DNA of 64,000 nt from Bradyrhizobium archetypum (GCF_013114835.1 NZ_JAAVLW010000001.1:744001-808000); one strand, 5' to 3'. Counted from the first letter of the stretch, positions 8,823 through 18,067 are shown. A program made the numbers and translations. The notes: a model not told the origin generated them from the sequence alone.

Positions 8823-9842
8823 GTGGCGACGGGCACCAGCATTGTCAGGCATGCCCCCGCCGTCCGGTTGGCGGCGTTCAACCGTGTTTTGACCGATAGC
8901 GTCGATGACGACGCCGAGGCGGTGGGGCGAATATTCTGCCCGCATCGATTGAGGCCCGAGCACAACACATCATCCGAATTCTTTGCACTGCATAACGCCG
9001 CCGTATTCGGCGGATTATCCGTCAACTATGTCGCCTATGGCGGATCGGTGTCGATTGATCCCGGCTGTCTCGAGCGTTTTTTCCTGCTGCAAATTCCCGT
9101 GCACGGCTCGGCACGGATTGAGACAGCCTCGCGCGACGTCGCAACCGCTGCCGGCGCCACCGCATCGCTGTTGTCGCCGACGATCCCGACACGGATGACC
9201 TGGAAGGACAATTGCGCCCACATCATTCTGCTGGTGGACCGCAGCCTTCTGGAGCAACGGGCCGCGGCGCTGTCGGGTCGGCCGGCAGGCGCGGTCGAGT
9301 TCGAGCCGGCGGTCGATCTCTCCTCCCCAGGCGGCCAGGCGCTTCAGTCGCAGGTCTTCGAGCTCGTTGGCCTCGCCGAGCGCGTCGGACCGCGACGGCC
9401 GCTATCGTCGATAACAGCGGCCAATATGCGCGAGACGCTATTGAACGCCTTGCTCCACGGCCAGCGCCACAGTGCGAGTGATGCGATCGACCGGTTCGGC
9501 GGACGGATCGAAACGCTGCCGCCGTCATTGCGGCGGGCGCGCGAATTCCTCGATGCGCACGCGGAAGAGCCGCTCGATCTCGCCCAGCTTGCCGAGGCCG
9601 CGGGGATCGGCGTCCGCGCGCTACAGCTCGGCTTCCGGCGACATTTCGGAACGTCGATATCGGAGATGCTGCGCGACATCAGGCTGGCGCATCTCAATAT
9701 CAGGCTGGTCGCGGCCTCCCCAGACGACAGCGTCACCGAGATCGCATTCGAGCTTGGATTTACCCATCTGGGCCGCATGGCGAGCGCTTACCGGGCCAAA
9801 TTTGGTGAAACGCCGTCTGCGACGCTGCGTGCGATGAACTAG
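8823..9842 (+). CDS. AraC/XylS family transcription regulator
   Basis: 339-residue regulator: an N-terminal ligand-sensing domain of the AraC_binding_2 type (FFALHNAAVFGGLSVNYVAYGG, FFLLQIPVHGSARIE) and a C-terminal pair of helix-turn-helices (PLDLAQLAEAAGIGVRALQLGF and DDSVTEIAFELGFTHLGRMASAYRAKFGETP). This architecture is common to regulators of aromatic degradation. I choose GTG 8823 because GGAGG stands nine bases before it; the ATG at 8805 lies inside a palindromic operator and has no ribosome site. Its gene sits beside marR between the two halves of the island, so it is a likely activator of anthranilate or tryptophan catabolic genes; the inducer is not known. Confidence 0.88.
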   Translation: MATGTSIVRHAPAVRLAAFNRVLTDSVDDDAEAVGRIFCPHRLRPEHNTSSEFFALHNAAVFGGLSVNYVAYGGSVSIDPGCLERFFLLQIPVHGSARIETASRDVATAAGATASLLSPTIPTRMTWKDNCAHIILLVDRSLLEQRAAALSGRPAGAVEFEPAVDLSSPGGQALQSQVFELVGLAERVGPRRPLSSITAANMRETLLNALLHGQRHSASDAIDRFGGRIETLPPSLRRAREFLDAHAEEPLDLAQLAEAAGIGVRALQLGFRRHFGTSISEMLRDIRLAHLNIRLVAASPDDSVTEIAFELGFTHLGRMASAYRAKFGETPSATLRAMN

Positions 9843-9854
9843 CAGCGCCGTTAA

Positions 9855-10349
9855 TTAGCCTGCCCGCGCCTTCGCGGACCTCTGCGCCGACGCCTTGGTC
9901 TTGGCCAAGAGGCGCATCAATTCACGCACATCCTTGGGCGTAAGGTCGCCGAACATGTCGGCGATCCAAAGTTCGTGCTCGGCCGCCATCTTGCGGAATT
10001 CGGCGCGCCCGGCCTTGGTGAGGCGGATCACCTGGACGCGGCGATCGGCTTCCGAAGTGCGGCGATCGAGGTGCCCAGATTCGACGAGACGCTCGACCAG
10101 CCCGGTGACGTTGCCGTTCGAGACCATCATCCGCTTGGAGACGTCGGACAACGTCATGCCCTCGGGAACCTTGTCGAGCTGGGCCATCAGATCGAACCGC
10201 GGCAGCGTGACGTCGAAGCGCTCGCGCAACCGGCTGCGCACCTCGCCTTCGATCAGCGTGGTGCAGGTCAGGAGGCGAAGCCATAGCCTGAGCTCGTCGC
10301 CATGATGCTCCGGGAGCTCGACGGCTTTGGTCTCTGAATCAAGGGTCAT
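9855..10349 (-). CDS. MarR family transcription regulator
   Basis: 164-residue winged-helix repressor. Visible elements are the dimer helix LRLWLRLLTCTTLIEGEVRSRLRERFDVTLPRFDLMAQL, recognition region MTLSDVSKRMMVSNGNVTGLVERLVESGHLDRR, the wing EADRRVQVIRLTKAG, and a C-terminal dimer helix. MarR proteins of this kind often respond to aromatic acids or their CoA thioesters. It is transcribed away from the binding-protein gene, with one copy of the island palindrome in the gap, so it is the obvious candidate to bind the six operator copies and to autoregulate. This link is an inference from position. Confidence 0.92.
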   Translation of the reverse strand: MTLDSETKAVELPEHHGDELRLWLRLLTCTTLIEGEVRSRLRERFDVTLPRFDLMAQLDKVPEGMTLSDVSKRMMVSNGNVTGLVERLVESGHLDRRTSEADRRVQVIRLTKAGRAEFRKMAAEHELWIADMFGDLTPKDVRELMRLLAKTKASAQRSAKARAG

Positions 10350-10418
10350 GATGCAAATCGTGTCCGGCTTGGGCGCTTCCGCAATCCGAGCAGCGCGCCG
10401 CTTGAGATCATTGCCCAG

Positions 10419-10440
10419 ATTTCTTTAGGTTTCAAGTAAT
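10419..10440. promoter_or_regulatory. Candidate MarR-type operator, copy D
   Basis: TTCTTTAGGTTTCAAGTAAT (10421-10440) in the 212-bp gap between marR and the divergent substrate-binding protein gene, 70 bp before the marR start. The least conserved left arm of the six sites. Confidence 0.5.
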
Positions 10441-10561
10441 TGGCGCGTCGCTTGCATGGAAGCGTTCTGCTTGCAGGCGCGCTCAACGTCAGAATAAGCT
10501 ACCCTTCGAGCATTTGTTGTGCCGTGGATCTCGGCAGGAGAGGCCGAGCGGAGGAATAAAC

Positions 10562-11734
10562 ATGAAGCAGTCGTTGAAGCTGACCGGACTTGCCGTTTTG
10601 CTGGGTGTTGCCGCAGCTCCTGCCATGGCGCAGGAGAAGATCAAGATCGGCATCATCGTGACGCTGTCGGGACCCGCCGCCGTGCTCGGCCAGCAATCGC
10701 GCGACGGCTTTCAGCTCGCGGTCAAGGACCTTGGCGGCAAGATGGCCGGCAAGGATGTCGAGGTTGTCGTCGTCGACGACGAACTCAAGCCCGATGGCGC
10801 CGTGACCAAGGCCAAGGGTCTGCTCGAGCGCGAGAAGGTCGACTTCGTGGTCGGGCCGATCTTCTCCAACATCCTGCAGGCCATTCACCGGCCGGTGACC
10901 GAGAACAAGACCTTCCTGATCAGCCCGAATGCGGGACCGTCGAGCTATGCCGGCAAGGAGTGCAGCCCGTTCTTCTACGTCACCTCATACCAGAACGACC
11001 AGGTTCACGAGATCCTCGGCAAGGTCGCACAGGACCGCGGCTACAAGCGCGTGTATGTGCTGGTGCCGAACTATCAGGCCGGCAAGGATTCGGCGGCCGG
11101 CTTCAAGCTCGATTACAAGGGCGAAATCGTCGAGGAGAGCTACACCCCGCTCGGCACGCTGGATTTCCAGGTCGAATTGACCAAGATCGCCAATTCCAAG
11201 CCGGACGCGCTGTTCACTTTCATGCCGGGCGGCATGGGCGTCGGCCTCGTCAAGCAGTATCGGCAGGCCGGCCTCGCCGAGAAGATCCCGGTGCTGTCGG
11301 CGTTCACTGTCGATGAATCTACCCTGCCTGCGCAGCAGGATGCCGCGGTCGGGATGTTCGGCGGCGCCAACTGGGCGCCGAACATGGACAATCCGCAGAA
11401 CAAGAAATTCGTCGCCGCCTATGAAAGCGCCTACAACAGCGTGCCCGGCACCTATGCCATGCAGGGGTATGACACGGCGATGCTGATCGACAGCGCGGTG
11501 AAGGCGGTGAAGGGCGATCTGAAGAACAAGGACGCCGTGTCGGCCGCGCTGAAGAGGGCCGAGTTCACCTCGCTGCGCGGTGGCTTCAAGTTCAACGTCA
11601 ACGGCTATCCAATCCAGGATTTCTATCTGACCAAGGTCGCCAAGCGTCCGGACGGCAAATTCCAGACCGAGATCGTCGAGAAGGTGTTTTCCAATTACGG
11701 CGATCGCTACGCCAAGGATTGCTCCGCGAAATAA
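10562..11734 (+). CDS. ABC transporter substrate-binding protein (branched-chain amino acid / aromatic type)
   Basis: Periplasmic type I binding protein of 390 residues, LivJ/HAAT family. It has a clear Sec signal peptide (MKQSLKLTGLAVLLGVAAAPAMAQ, cut after AMA) and the fold hallmarks KIGIIVTLSGPAAVLGQQSRDGFQLAV and VDFVVGPIFSNI. The ATG at 10562 follows GAGGAATAAAC. Relatives bind branched-chain amino acids, or benzoate and related aromatics. No permease or ATPase gene is present nearby, so it must share a transporter encoded elsewhere. Its location and the operator upstream suggest uptake of anthranilate, kynurenine or tryptophan. The second cupin gene follows after 20 bases, in one operon. 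Confidence 0.9.
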   Translation: MKQSLKLTGLAVLLGVAAAPAMAQEKIKIGIIVTLSGPAAVLGQQSRDGFQLAVKDLGGKMAGKDVEVVVVDDELKPDGAVTKAKGLLEREKVDFVVGPIFSNILQAIHRPVTENKTFLISPNAGPSSYAGKECSPFFYVTSYQNDQVHEILGKVAQDRGYKRVYVLVPNYQAGKDSAAGFKLDYKGEIVEESYTPLGTLDFQVELTKIANSKPDALFTFMPGGMGVGLVKQYRQAGLAEKIPVLSAFTVDESTLPAQQDAAVGMFGGANWAPNMDNPQNKKFVAAYESAYNSVPGTYAMQGYDTAMLIDSAVKAVKGDLKNKDAVSAALKRAEFTSLRGGFKFNVNGYPIQDFYLTKVAKRPDGKFQTEIVEKVFSNYGDRYAKDCSAK

Positions 11735-11754
11735 TGATTGGAAGGGAACAGCAG

Positions 11755-12210
11755 ATGAAGACCGAAATTGCCGGCGTCACCCGTGCCAATGAAGGCATCC
11801 AGGGAATTTCCTGGAGCATCCTTGGCCAGACCTATGTGCCGAAAAACGTCACCGAGCATTCCTTCTCCTGGCACGCGACGTTTCCGCCCGAGACCTTCGT
11901 GCCGCCGCACATCCATCCCGACCAGGACGAGTATCTCTACATCCTGGAGGGCAGGCTCGACTTCTTCCTCGACGGCGCGGACACGCAAGCCTCGCCCGGC
12001 GATCTGGTGCGGCTGCCGATGGGCAAGCCGCACGGCATCTTCAACAAGTCGGGCCGGACCGCGAAAACGCTGTTCTGGGTATCGCCGACGCGACGGCTCT
12101 ACGATCTGTTCTGGGCGATCCACAACATGAAGGAGCAGACGCCCGAGGCGGTGGTGGCGCTGGCGGCCGAGCACAACATCCACTTCCTGCCGCCGCCTGC
12201 GGGGGCGTGA
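11755..12210 (+). CDS. Cupin-domain protein, copy 2
   Basis: 151-residue cupin from the ATG at 11755, with GAAGGGA upstream. Motif 1 is VPPHIHPDQDEYLYILEG and motif 2 LPMGKPHGIFN, so His/His/Glu and His metal ligands are kept. It is a paralogue of the cupin at 8091-8540, the two lying on either side of the regulator pair. It is co-transcribed behind the binding-protein gene. A quercetinase-like fold is certain; the reaction is not. A role on an unstable aminobenzoyl-CoA pathway intermediate is possible but unproven. Confidence 0.87.
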   Translation: MKTEIAGVTRANEGIQGISWSILGQTYVPKNVTEHSFSWHATFPPETFVPPHIHPDQDEYLYILEGRLDFFLDGADTQASPGDLVRLPMGKPHGIFNKSGRTAKTLFWVSPTRRLYDLFWAIHNMKEQTPEAVVALAAEHNIHFLPPPAGA

Positions 12211-12222
12211 GGGTCAAAGACT

Positions 12223-12315
12223 CCCGTCATGGCCGGGCTTGTCCCGGGCATCCACGGCCTCAAGGTGTCGCCAGAGCAAAGACGTCGATGGCCGGGACAA
12301 GCCCGGCCATGACGG
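12223..12315. repeat. Intergenic palindrome between convergent genes
   Basis: CCGTCATGGCCGGGCTTGTC at the left pairs with GACAAGCCCGGCCATGACGG at the right, about 50 bases apart, enclosing smaller repeats of the same words (GGGCATCCACG). This is one of the abundant dispersed palindromes of Bradyrhizobium-like genomes (recall, not searched). Located between a cupin and an oppositely oriented monooxygenase, it can act as a two-way terminator. Confidence 0.8.
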
Positions 12316-12324
12316 TGAATTTCT

Positions 12325-13578
12325 CTATCCCCGCACCGCCGCGAGCCCGACCTGCGGCGGGGCGAAGCCTGCCTTGGAAGCATAGCCGCGCACGATCGCC
12401 TCGCGCTGGGCGTGGCTCAGCACTTTGTCGATATCGGTGAATCCGTCAGGCGCCAATTGCTCGACCGCGTCGATCACGCCCTCGGGGCCGCCGCGGCGGT
12501 TCGAGCGCACGATCTCCGCCGTCATCGGCAGGCGCTTCTGTTCGTAAGCCACCAGCGCCTGACGCGGATGCTCGCTGCGCGCCAGCTCGTCGGCGAGCGC
12601 GCGGGCATCGAGGATCGCCTGCGAGGCGCCGTTGGAGCCGACCGGATACATCGGATGCGCGGCATCGCCAAGCAGCGTCACCCTGCCCCAGGTCCAGTAC
12701 GGCAGCGGATCGCGGTCGCAGCACGGATACTCATAAAATTCCGCCGTCGCCGAAATCAGGCTGCGCACGTCGACATACGGCACCTTGAACCGCTCGACAT
12801 GCGGCATCAGTTCCTCGCGCTTGCCGGGCCGCGACCAGTCCTCGCGGCGCGGCGGCGGCGAGTTGCCGTCGCCGATCTTCACCATCACCGCCCAGTTGGT
12901 CAGCCGGCTCGACGGGCTCGAGCCTTCGGCGATCGGGTAGATCACGACCTTGGCATTCAGCCCGCCGGCCACGATCATGGAGCGGCCGGTCAGGAATGCC
13001 GGCCAGTCGCGCGCGCCGCGCCACAGCATATGTCCGTTCCAGCACGGCGGTCCCTCATCCGGAAACAGCATCTCGCGCACCCGCGAATGAATGCCGTCGG
13101 CGCCGATCAGAATATCGCCGCGCGCGGTTTTGACATGGGCGCCGGTGCGGTCGAAAAAATATGCGATCACGCCGCCCTCGTGCTGCGCAAAGGAGCCGAG
13201 CCGGCAGCCGGTGTGGATTGCCTCGCCGCCCAGCCGCTCCTCGACGGCGCGATGGATCACGCCCTGCAGGCGGCCGCGGTGGATGGAGAACTGCGGCACG
13301 TCGTGTCCGGCGTCGAGGCCGCGCGGCTCGCGCCAGACTTCCTGGCCGTGGCGGCTCAGATAGTACAATTGGTCGGTACGAACAGCGGCGGCATCCAGCC
13401 GGTCCAGCAGCCCGAGGCCGGTCAGTTCCCGGATGGCATGCGGCAGCGTGTTGATGCCGACGCCGAGTTCGCGGATGCTGTCGGCCTGTTCGAACAATTC
13501 GCAATCGATGCCGCGGGCGCGCAGCATCAGCGCGGTGGTGAGGCCTCCGATGCCGCCTCCGACGATGATCGCTTTCAT
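12325..13578 (-). CDS. FAD-dependent monooxygenase (PhzS-like aromatic hydroxylase)
   Basis: Group A flavoprotein hydroxylase of 417 residues from the ATG at 13578 (GGAG eight bases upstream). FAD motif at the N-terminus: MKAIIVGGGIGGLTTALMLRARG; DG motif GDILIGADGIHSRVR; second FAD contact VTLLGDAAHPMYPVGSNGASQAILDA. Similar proteins hydroxylate phenazines and other N-heterocycles or anilines (5-methylphenazine-1-carboxylate monooxygenase relatives). Its place inside the tryptophan/anthranilate island suggests a kynurenine- or anthranilate-related aromatic, but it lacks the membrane tail of kynurenine 3-monooxygenase. It stands alone, flanked by palindromic repeats on both sides, and has no copy of the island operator. 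Confidence 0.87.
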   Translation of the reverse strand: MKAIIVGGGIGGLTTALMLRARGIDCELFEQADSIRELGVGINTLPHAIRELTGLGLLDRLDAAAVRTDQLYYLSRHGQEVWREPRGLDAGHDVPQFSIHRGRLQGVIHRAVEERLGGEAIHTGCRLGSFAQHEGGVIAYFFDRTGAHVKTARGDILIGADGIHSRVREMLFPDEGPPCWNGHMLWRGARDWPAFLTGRSMIVAGGLNAKVVIYPIAEGSSPSSRLTNWAVMVKIGDGNSPPPRREDWSRPGKREELMPHVERFKVPYVDVRSLISATAEFYEYPCCDRDPLPYWTWGRVTLLGDAAHPMYPVGSNGASQAILDARALADELARSEHPRQALVAYEQKRLPMTAEIVRSNRRGGPEGVIDAVEQLAPDGFTDIDKVLSHAQREAIVRGYASKAGFAPPQVGLAAVRG

Positions 13579-13606
13579 CAGCGCAACTCCAACTCTCTTC
13601 TTCAAC

Positions 13607-13749
13607 CTCGCCCCGCTTGCGGGGAGAGGTCGGATCGCATCGTGAGATGCGATCCGGGTGAGGGGGTACCGCACTCACGGCGTTCACTGCTCGCGGAGAG
13701 AGCCCCTCACCCCTGCCCTCTCCCCGCGAAGGGCGGGGGGAGCGAGGGA
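13607..13749. repeat. Mosaic of dispersed palindromes
   Basis: Two palindromic units fill the gap: CTCGCCCCGCTTGCGGGGAG with GGATCGCATCGTGAGATGCG around 13607-13662, and CCCTCACCCCTGCCCTCTCC / CGCGAAGGGCGGGGGGAGCG around 13705-13749. Both words are typical of dispersed repeats in Bradyrhizobium-like genomes. No gene is seen here. Confidence 0.7.
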
Positions 13750-13773
13750 TAGAGCCGGAGGGTGCCACTCGGG

Positions 13774-16122
13774 CTATTCGGCTGCAAGCGGCTTTGTCGC
13801 TTCGGCTTTCAGCTCGGCGCGGGTTTTCGGTTTAGCCTTAACTTTGAGGTCCTCGAAATCCTGCCGGTCGCGCACGCTGTTGCGGAAGATCTGTTCCTTG
13901 CCCGGCAGATATTGCGGCGGACAGGCGATATCGGCGCCGTACCAGGCCGCCGCCCGCATCGTGAACGACGGATCGACCAGATGCGGCCGGCCGAGCGCGA
14001 CGAGGTCGGCGCGGCCGGCAGCGAGGATGGTGTTGACCTGGTCCGCGGTCGTGATGTTCCCGACGCACATCGTCGCCACCCGTGCCTCGTTGCGAACCTG
14101 ATCGGAGAACGGCGTCTGGAACATTCGGCCATAGACCGGCTGCGCGTCGCGCACGGTCTGCCCCGTGGAGACGTCGACGAGATCGACGCCGGCTTCGGCG
14201 AACGCGCGCGCGACCTCGACCGCATCGTCGCCGGTGATGCCGCCGGCGGCCCAGTCGGTGGCGGAAATGCGCACCGACATCGGCTTGCGCGCCGGCCATG
14301 CCGAGCGCATCGCGGCGAACACTTCGAGCGGATAACGCAATCGGTTCTCGAGCGTGCCGCCATATTCGTCGGTGCGCTTGTTGGTCAGCGGCGAAATGAA
14401 ACTCGCCAGCAGATAGCCATGGGCGCAGTGCAGCTCCAGCATATCGAAGCCGCAGGCTTCGCCCCGCAGCGTTGCGGCCACGAACTCCTGCTTGACATGA
14501 TCCATCGCGGCGCGATCCATCTCGCGCGGCACCCGGCTGTCGGGGAAGTAAGGCAACGGCGATGCCGAGATCGTGTCCCAGCCGCCCGCTTCCAGCGGCC
14601 GGTCCATCCCCTCCCACATCAACTTGGTCGCGCCCTTGCGGCCGGCATGTCCAAGTTGCAGACAGATTTTCGCAGCCGAATTGGCGTGAACGAAATCGAC
14701 GATGCGCGTCCAGGCCGCCTGCTGCTCATCGTTCCACATTCCGGCGCAGCCCGGCGTGATGCGGGCATCGCGGCCGACGCACGTCATCTCCGTGAAAATC
14801 AAGCCGGCGCCGCCGATGGCGCGCGAGCCGTAATGCACCAGATGAAAATCGGTGGGTAACCCCTCCTTGGCCGAATACATGCACATCGGCGATACCACCG
14901 CGCGATTTGCGACCTGCATCTCACGCAGCTTCAGCGGCTGGAACATCGGCGCGACCGGCTTGTCGACATCGACATCAAAGCCTTTGGCGCGCACGTGCTT
15001 CGCAAACGCCTTGTCGACCTCACGGACGAACTCCGGCGCGCGCAGCGTGAGATTGTCGTAGGTGATCGCCTTGGCGCGGGTCATGACGCCGAAGGCGAAC
15101 TGCACGGGATCGAAATCCCAGAAGCGGTCGACATGCTCGAACCAGACCAGCGACACATCGGCGGCGTGCTGGGTCTTCTCGACCTCCTCGCGCCGCCCCT
15201 GCTCGTAGGTCTTAAGCGCCTCGCGAACGCTCGGCGCCTCTGCCATCGCATCCGCCAGCGCGATCGCGTCTTCCATTGCGAGCTTGGTGCCGGAGCCGAT
15301 CGAGAAATGCGCGGTCGCCTTGGCGTCACCGAGCAGCACCATGTTGTCCTTGACCCAGCGCTGGCTGCGGATCATCGGGAAGTTGCGCCACATCGAGCGG
15401 TTGATCAGCAGGGGATGGCCGTCGAGGAACCAGCCGAAGATTTCCGCCATGCGCTCGGCGGACTCGCGCTCGCCGAGGCCTTCGAGGCCGGCACGCTGGA
15501 AGGTTTGTGCATCGGTCTCGAAGATCCAGGTCGAACGTCCCGCCTCATACTGATAGGCATGCGCGATGAACGGACCCCACTCGGTTTCCTGGAAGATAAA
15601 GGTGAAGGCATCGAGCGGCTTGGTCGAGCCCATCCAAGCGAACTTGTTGGAGCGCAGATCGACCTGCGGCTGGAAATGCCCGATATATTTGTCGCGGAAG
15701 CGGCTGTTGATGCCGTCGGCGAGCACGATCAGATCGGCATCGGCAAAGCGGGCCTCGTCATCAATATCGGTTTCGAACTTGAGCGTCACGCCGAGTTCGC
15801 GGGCGCGCTCTTGCAGGATCAACAGCAGCGTGCGGCGCGAGCAGCCGCAGAAGCCGTTGCCGCCGACGCGGTGCACGGTGCCGCGGAAATGCACGGCGAT
15901 ATCGTCCCAATAAGCGAATTCCTGCGTGATGCGGCGATAGCTCGGCGGATCGTACTTCTCGAAATTGTCCAGCGTCGCGTCCGAGAACACCACGCCGAAG
16001 CCGAAAGTGTCGTCGGCGCGGTTGCGCTCATAGACGGTGATCTCGGCCTGCGGCCGCTGTTTCTTCAGGAGGATCGCGGCGTAGAGACCGGCCGGTCCGC
16101 CGCCGATTATCGCGACCTTCAT
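13774..16122 (-). CDS. 2-Aminobenzoyl-CoA monooxygenase/reductase (salicylyl-CoA hydroxylase-OYE fusion)
   Basis: 782-residue two-domain flavoenzyme. Residues 1 to about 370 form a flavin monooxygenase ([56 protein letters not shown]). Residues about 395 to 765 form an old-yellow-enzyme reductase ([55 protein letters not shown]). This fusion is known from aerobic 2-aminobenzoate degradation in Azoarcus, where it hydroxylates and reduces the CoA ester, and from salicylyl-CoA 5-hydroxylase annotations. With the kyn genes, CoA ligase and RidA present, 2-aminobenzoyl-CoA is the most likely substrate. A 22-bp palindrome lies 38 bp before the start. Confidence 0.9.
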   Translation of the reverse strand: MKVAIIGGGPAGLYAAILLKKQRPQAEITVYERNRADDTFGFGVVFSDATLDNFEKYDPPSYRRITQEFAYWDDIAVHFRGTVHRVGGNGFCGCSRRTLLLILQERARELGVTLKFETDIDDEARFADADLIVLADGINSRFRDKYIGHFQPQVDLRSNKFAWMGSTKPLDAFTFIFQETEWGPFIAHAYQYEAGRSTWIFETDAQTFQRAGLEGLGERESAERMAEIFGWFLDGHPLLINRSMWRNFPMIRSQRWVKDNMVLLGDAKATAHFSIGSGTKLAMEDAIALADAMAEAPSVREALKTYEQGRREEVEKTQHAADVSLVWFEHVDRFWDFDPVQFAFGVMTRAKAITYDNLTLRAPEFVREVDKAFAKHVRAKGFDVDVDKPVAPMFQPLKLREMQVANRAVVSPMCMYSAKEGLPTDFHLVHYGSRAIGGAGLIFTEMTCVGRDARITPGCAGMWNDEQQAAWTRIVDFVHANSAAKICLQLGHAGRKGATKLMWEGMDRPLEAGGWDTISASPLPYFPDSRVPREMDRAAMDHVKQEFVAATLRGEACGFDMLELHCAHGYLLASFISPLTNKRTDEYGGTLENRLRYPLEVFAAMRSAWPARKPMSVRISATDWAAGGITGDDAVEVARAFAEAGVDLVDVSTGQTVRDAQPVYGRMFQTPFSDQVRNEARVATMCVGNITTADQVNTILAAGRADLVALGRPHLVDPSFTMRAAAWYGADIACPPQYLPGKEQIFRNSVRDRQDFEDLKVKAKPKTRAELKAEATKPLAAE

Positions 16123-16159
16123 CTATCGCCTCCGAAACAGGCTGTCGGGCTAGTCCGGA

Positions 16160-16181
16160 ATTATTTTAAGCCTAAAATAAT
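16160..16181. promoter_or_regulatory. Candidate MarR-type operator, copy E (best palindrome)
   Basis: TTATTTTAAGCCTAAAATAA (16161-16180) is almost a perfect inverted repeat, and the symmetry extends outward to CCGGAA/TTTCCGG (16155-16187). It lies 38 bp before the aminobenzoyl-CoA monooxygenase/reductase start. It is the best template for the set of six. Confidence 0.65.
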
Positions 16182-16216
16182 TTCCGGGCAAGGGGCTCTT
16201 TGTCCCACACACTCCG

Positions 16217-16317
16217 CCCTCATCCTGAGGAGCGGCCTCTCGGCCGCGTCTCGAAGGATGGGCTACGGACCTGCATGGTTCGAGACGCCGCTAAAGCGGC
16301 TCCTCACCATGAGGGGA
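16217..16317. repeat. Dispersed inverted repeat (CCTCAT..GAGGAG type)
   Basis: CCTCATCCTGAGGAGCGGCC, TCTCGAAGGATGGGC, and the opposite-strand match GGTTCGAGACGCCGC with GCTCCTCACCATGAGG form a double hairpin. This resembles the frequent Bradyrhizobium intergenic repeat. It ends ten bases past the enoyl-CoA hydratase stop and may terminate that transcript. Confidence 0.75.
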
Positions 16318-16327
16318 TAGATGGCCC

Positions 16328-17164
16328 TCAATTCCCCTGAAACACCGGGGTTCGCTTGTTCGAGAATGCCTCGAACGCCCGCGCAAAATCCTCCGTGGTC
16401 ATGCAGAGCGCTTGGGCCACGGCTTCGGCCTCGATCGCCTCCTCCACCGACATCGCCCATTCCATTGCCAGCATGCGCTTGGTCATGGTGTTGGCGAAGG
16501 TCGGGCCTTCGGCGATCTGCTTGGCCAGAAGCTGCGCCTGCGCCAGCACCTGCTCCGGCGTGACGATCCTGGAGAAGAAGCCCCATTTTTCGCCCTCCTC
16601 CGCGGTCATGAAGCGGCCGGTATAGAGCAGTTCCGAGGCCCGCGATTGGCCGATGATGCGCGGCAGGATCGCGCAGGCGCCCATGTCGCAGCCGGCGAGA
16701 CCGACCTTGTTGAACAGGAACGCGACCTTGGCGCCGGTCGCAGCCAGACGCAGGTCGGATGCCATCGCGATGATCGCGCCGGCGCCGGCGCAGATACCTT
16801 CGACGGCAGCCACGATCGGCTGCGGACACGCCCGCATCGCCTTCACGAGATCGCCGGTCATCCGGGTAAAGGAGGTGACGCCCTTGGTGTCCATTTGAAT
16901 CAAGGGACCGATGATCTCGAACACGTCGCCGCCGGACGAAAAATTGCCGCCGGCGCCGGTCACGACGATGGTTTTGACTTCATCGTCCATCGCGCAGGCG
17001 CGGAAGAAATCGGTCAGCTCGCGGTAGCTTTCGAAAGTCAGCGGGTTCTTTCGCTCCGGACGATTGAGCGTCACCGTGGCGACGCGATCGACGACGGCCA
17101 GCACGAAATGTTTCGGCGAGTAATCCGCCAGCGGCAGCGTGACGGGGTTGGCAGGCTTGCTCAT
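16328..17164 (-). CDS. Enoyl-CoA hydratase/isomerase family protein
   Basis: 278-residue crotonase-fold protein. Oxyanion-hole segments are [17 protein letters not shown] and [21 protein letters not shown]; the C-terminal helix ends [15 protein letters not shown]. Crotonases add water to, or open, CoA-bound rings or chains. It is the second gene of an operon with the SDR 30 bases upstream, and ahead of the aminobenzoyl-CoA monooxygenase/reductase gene, so a role in ring cleavage or beta-oxidation of the reduced aminobenzoyl-CoA product is the natural guess. Exact reaction not determinable. Confidence 0.9.
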   Translation of the reverse strand: MSKPANPVTLPLADYSPKHFVLAVVDRVATVTLNRPERKNPLTFESYRELTDFFRACAMDDEVKTIVVTGAGGNFSSGGDVFEIIGPLIQMDTKGVTSFTRMTGDLVKAMRACPQPIVAAVEGICAGAGAIIAMASDLRLAATGAKVAFLFNKVGLAGCDMGACAILPRIIGQSRASELLYTGRFMTAEEGEKWGFFSRIVTPEQVLAQAQLLAKQIAEGPTFANTMTKRMLAMEWAMSVEEAIEAEAVAQALCMTTEDFARAFEAFSNKRTPVFQGN

Positions 17165-17194
17165 GGGATCTCCCTGAATTGCATTGTTGGCCGG

Positions 17195-17956
17195 TCAGAT
17201 CTCACCGCCGGCGACCGCGATGGCCTGCCCCGTGATGGCGCCGGCGCCTTCGCCGCAGAGCCACAGCACGGCATCGGCCACTTCCGATGGCGCGACGAGG
17301 CGTCCCTGCGGATTGTGTTTTGCCAGTTCCGCGATCGCCTGCTCGCGGCTGCGGCCGGTCTTCTTGATGATGTTGTCGACCGAACCTTCCACGAGATCGG
17401 TTTCGGTGAAGCCGGGACAGACCGCGTTGACGGTGACGCCGCTCTTTGCCGTCTCCAGCGCCAGCGAACGGACCAGGCCGATCACCGCATGCTTGGCCGC
17501 ACTATAGGCCGAGACATAGGCGTAGCCCTTCAGGCCGGCGGTCGATGCAACCGCGATAATACGGCCGCGCCGGCGCTCCAGCATCCCGGGCAACACGGCT
17601 TGCGTGGCGTGGACGACGCCCATGAAATTGACGTCCATCATTCGCTGGAACAGCGCCGCATCCGAACGGCCGAACGGCGCGGACTCCGCCGCGCCGGCGT
17701 TGGCGATGAGGATATCGATCGGCTGCCGCGCGGCGGCATGCGCAATAGCTGACTTGATCGCGGCCTGATCGGCGACATCGGCGACGGCAGCGAACTGCGC
17801 CACGCCGGAGGCAACGGCTTCATCCAGCGTGGCACGGTTCCGGCCGACAACGGTTACCGCCGCCCCCGCTTCCGACAGCGCCGCCGCTATCGCCCGGCCG
17901 ATGCCCCGCCCGCCACCGGTGACGAGCGCATGGGAGGAACGCGACAACAGAGACAT
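17195..17956 (-). CDS. SDR family dehydrogenase (3-hydroxyacyl-CoA type)
   Basis: 253-residue classical short-chain dehydrogenase. The coenzyme motif TGGGRGIGRAIA is at 14-25, NAGAAESAPFG holds the structural Asn, and the catalytic Ser/Tyr/Lys triad is seen in IIAVASTAGLKGYAYVSAYSAAKHA. The ending GEGAGAITGQAIAVAGGEI is normal. It opens the operon whose next gene is the enoyl-CoA hydratase; together they suit hydration and oxidation steps of CoA-bound intermediates. A copy of the island operator lies 30 bp before the start. Confidence 0.9.
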   Translation of the reverse strand: MSLLSRSSHALVTGGGRGIGRAIAAALSEAGAAVTVVGRNRATLDEAVASGVAQFAAVADVADQAAIKSAIAHAAARQPIDILIANAGAAESAPFGRSDAALFQRMMDVNFMGVVHATQAVLPGMLERRRGRIIAVASTAGLKGYAYVSAYSAAKHAVIGLVRSLALETAKSGVTVNAVCPGFTETDLVEGSVDNIIKKTGRSREQAIAELAKHNPQGRLVAPSEVADAVLWLCGEGAGAITGQAIAVAGGEI

Positions 17957-17985
17957 CGGGCAGGCCTCCTGGATGATGTTTCAGG

Positions 17986-18007
17986 ATATATTTTAAACTT
18001 CAAGCTT
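17986..18007. promoter_or_regulatory. Candidate MarR-type operator, copy F
   Basis: TATTTTAAACTTCAAGCTTT (17988-18007) lies 30 bp before the SDR start. The half-site TATTTTAA matches copy E, and TTCAAGCTT matches copy A, so it looks like a hybrid of the two halves. Confidence 0.45.
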
Positions 18008-18067
18008 TTGCAAGGAAGGGGGAGCTGGATGCGCCTCCATGACGCCGAAGCAGGCCACAACACGAGA

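Noticed and set aside
14995..16320. Long plus-strand open frames opposite the monooxygenase/reductase and opposite the PhzS-like gene (12412-13752)
   Set aside because: High GC creates long antisense frames; the minus-strand proteins have clear domains and starts.
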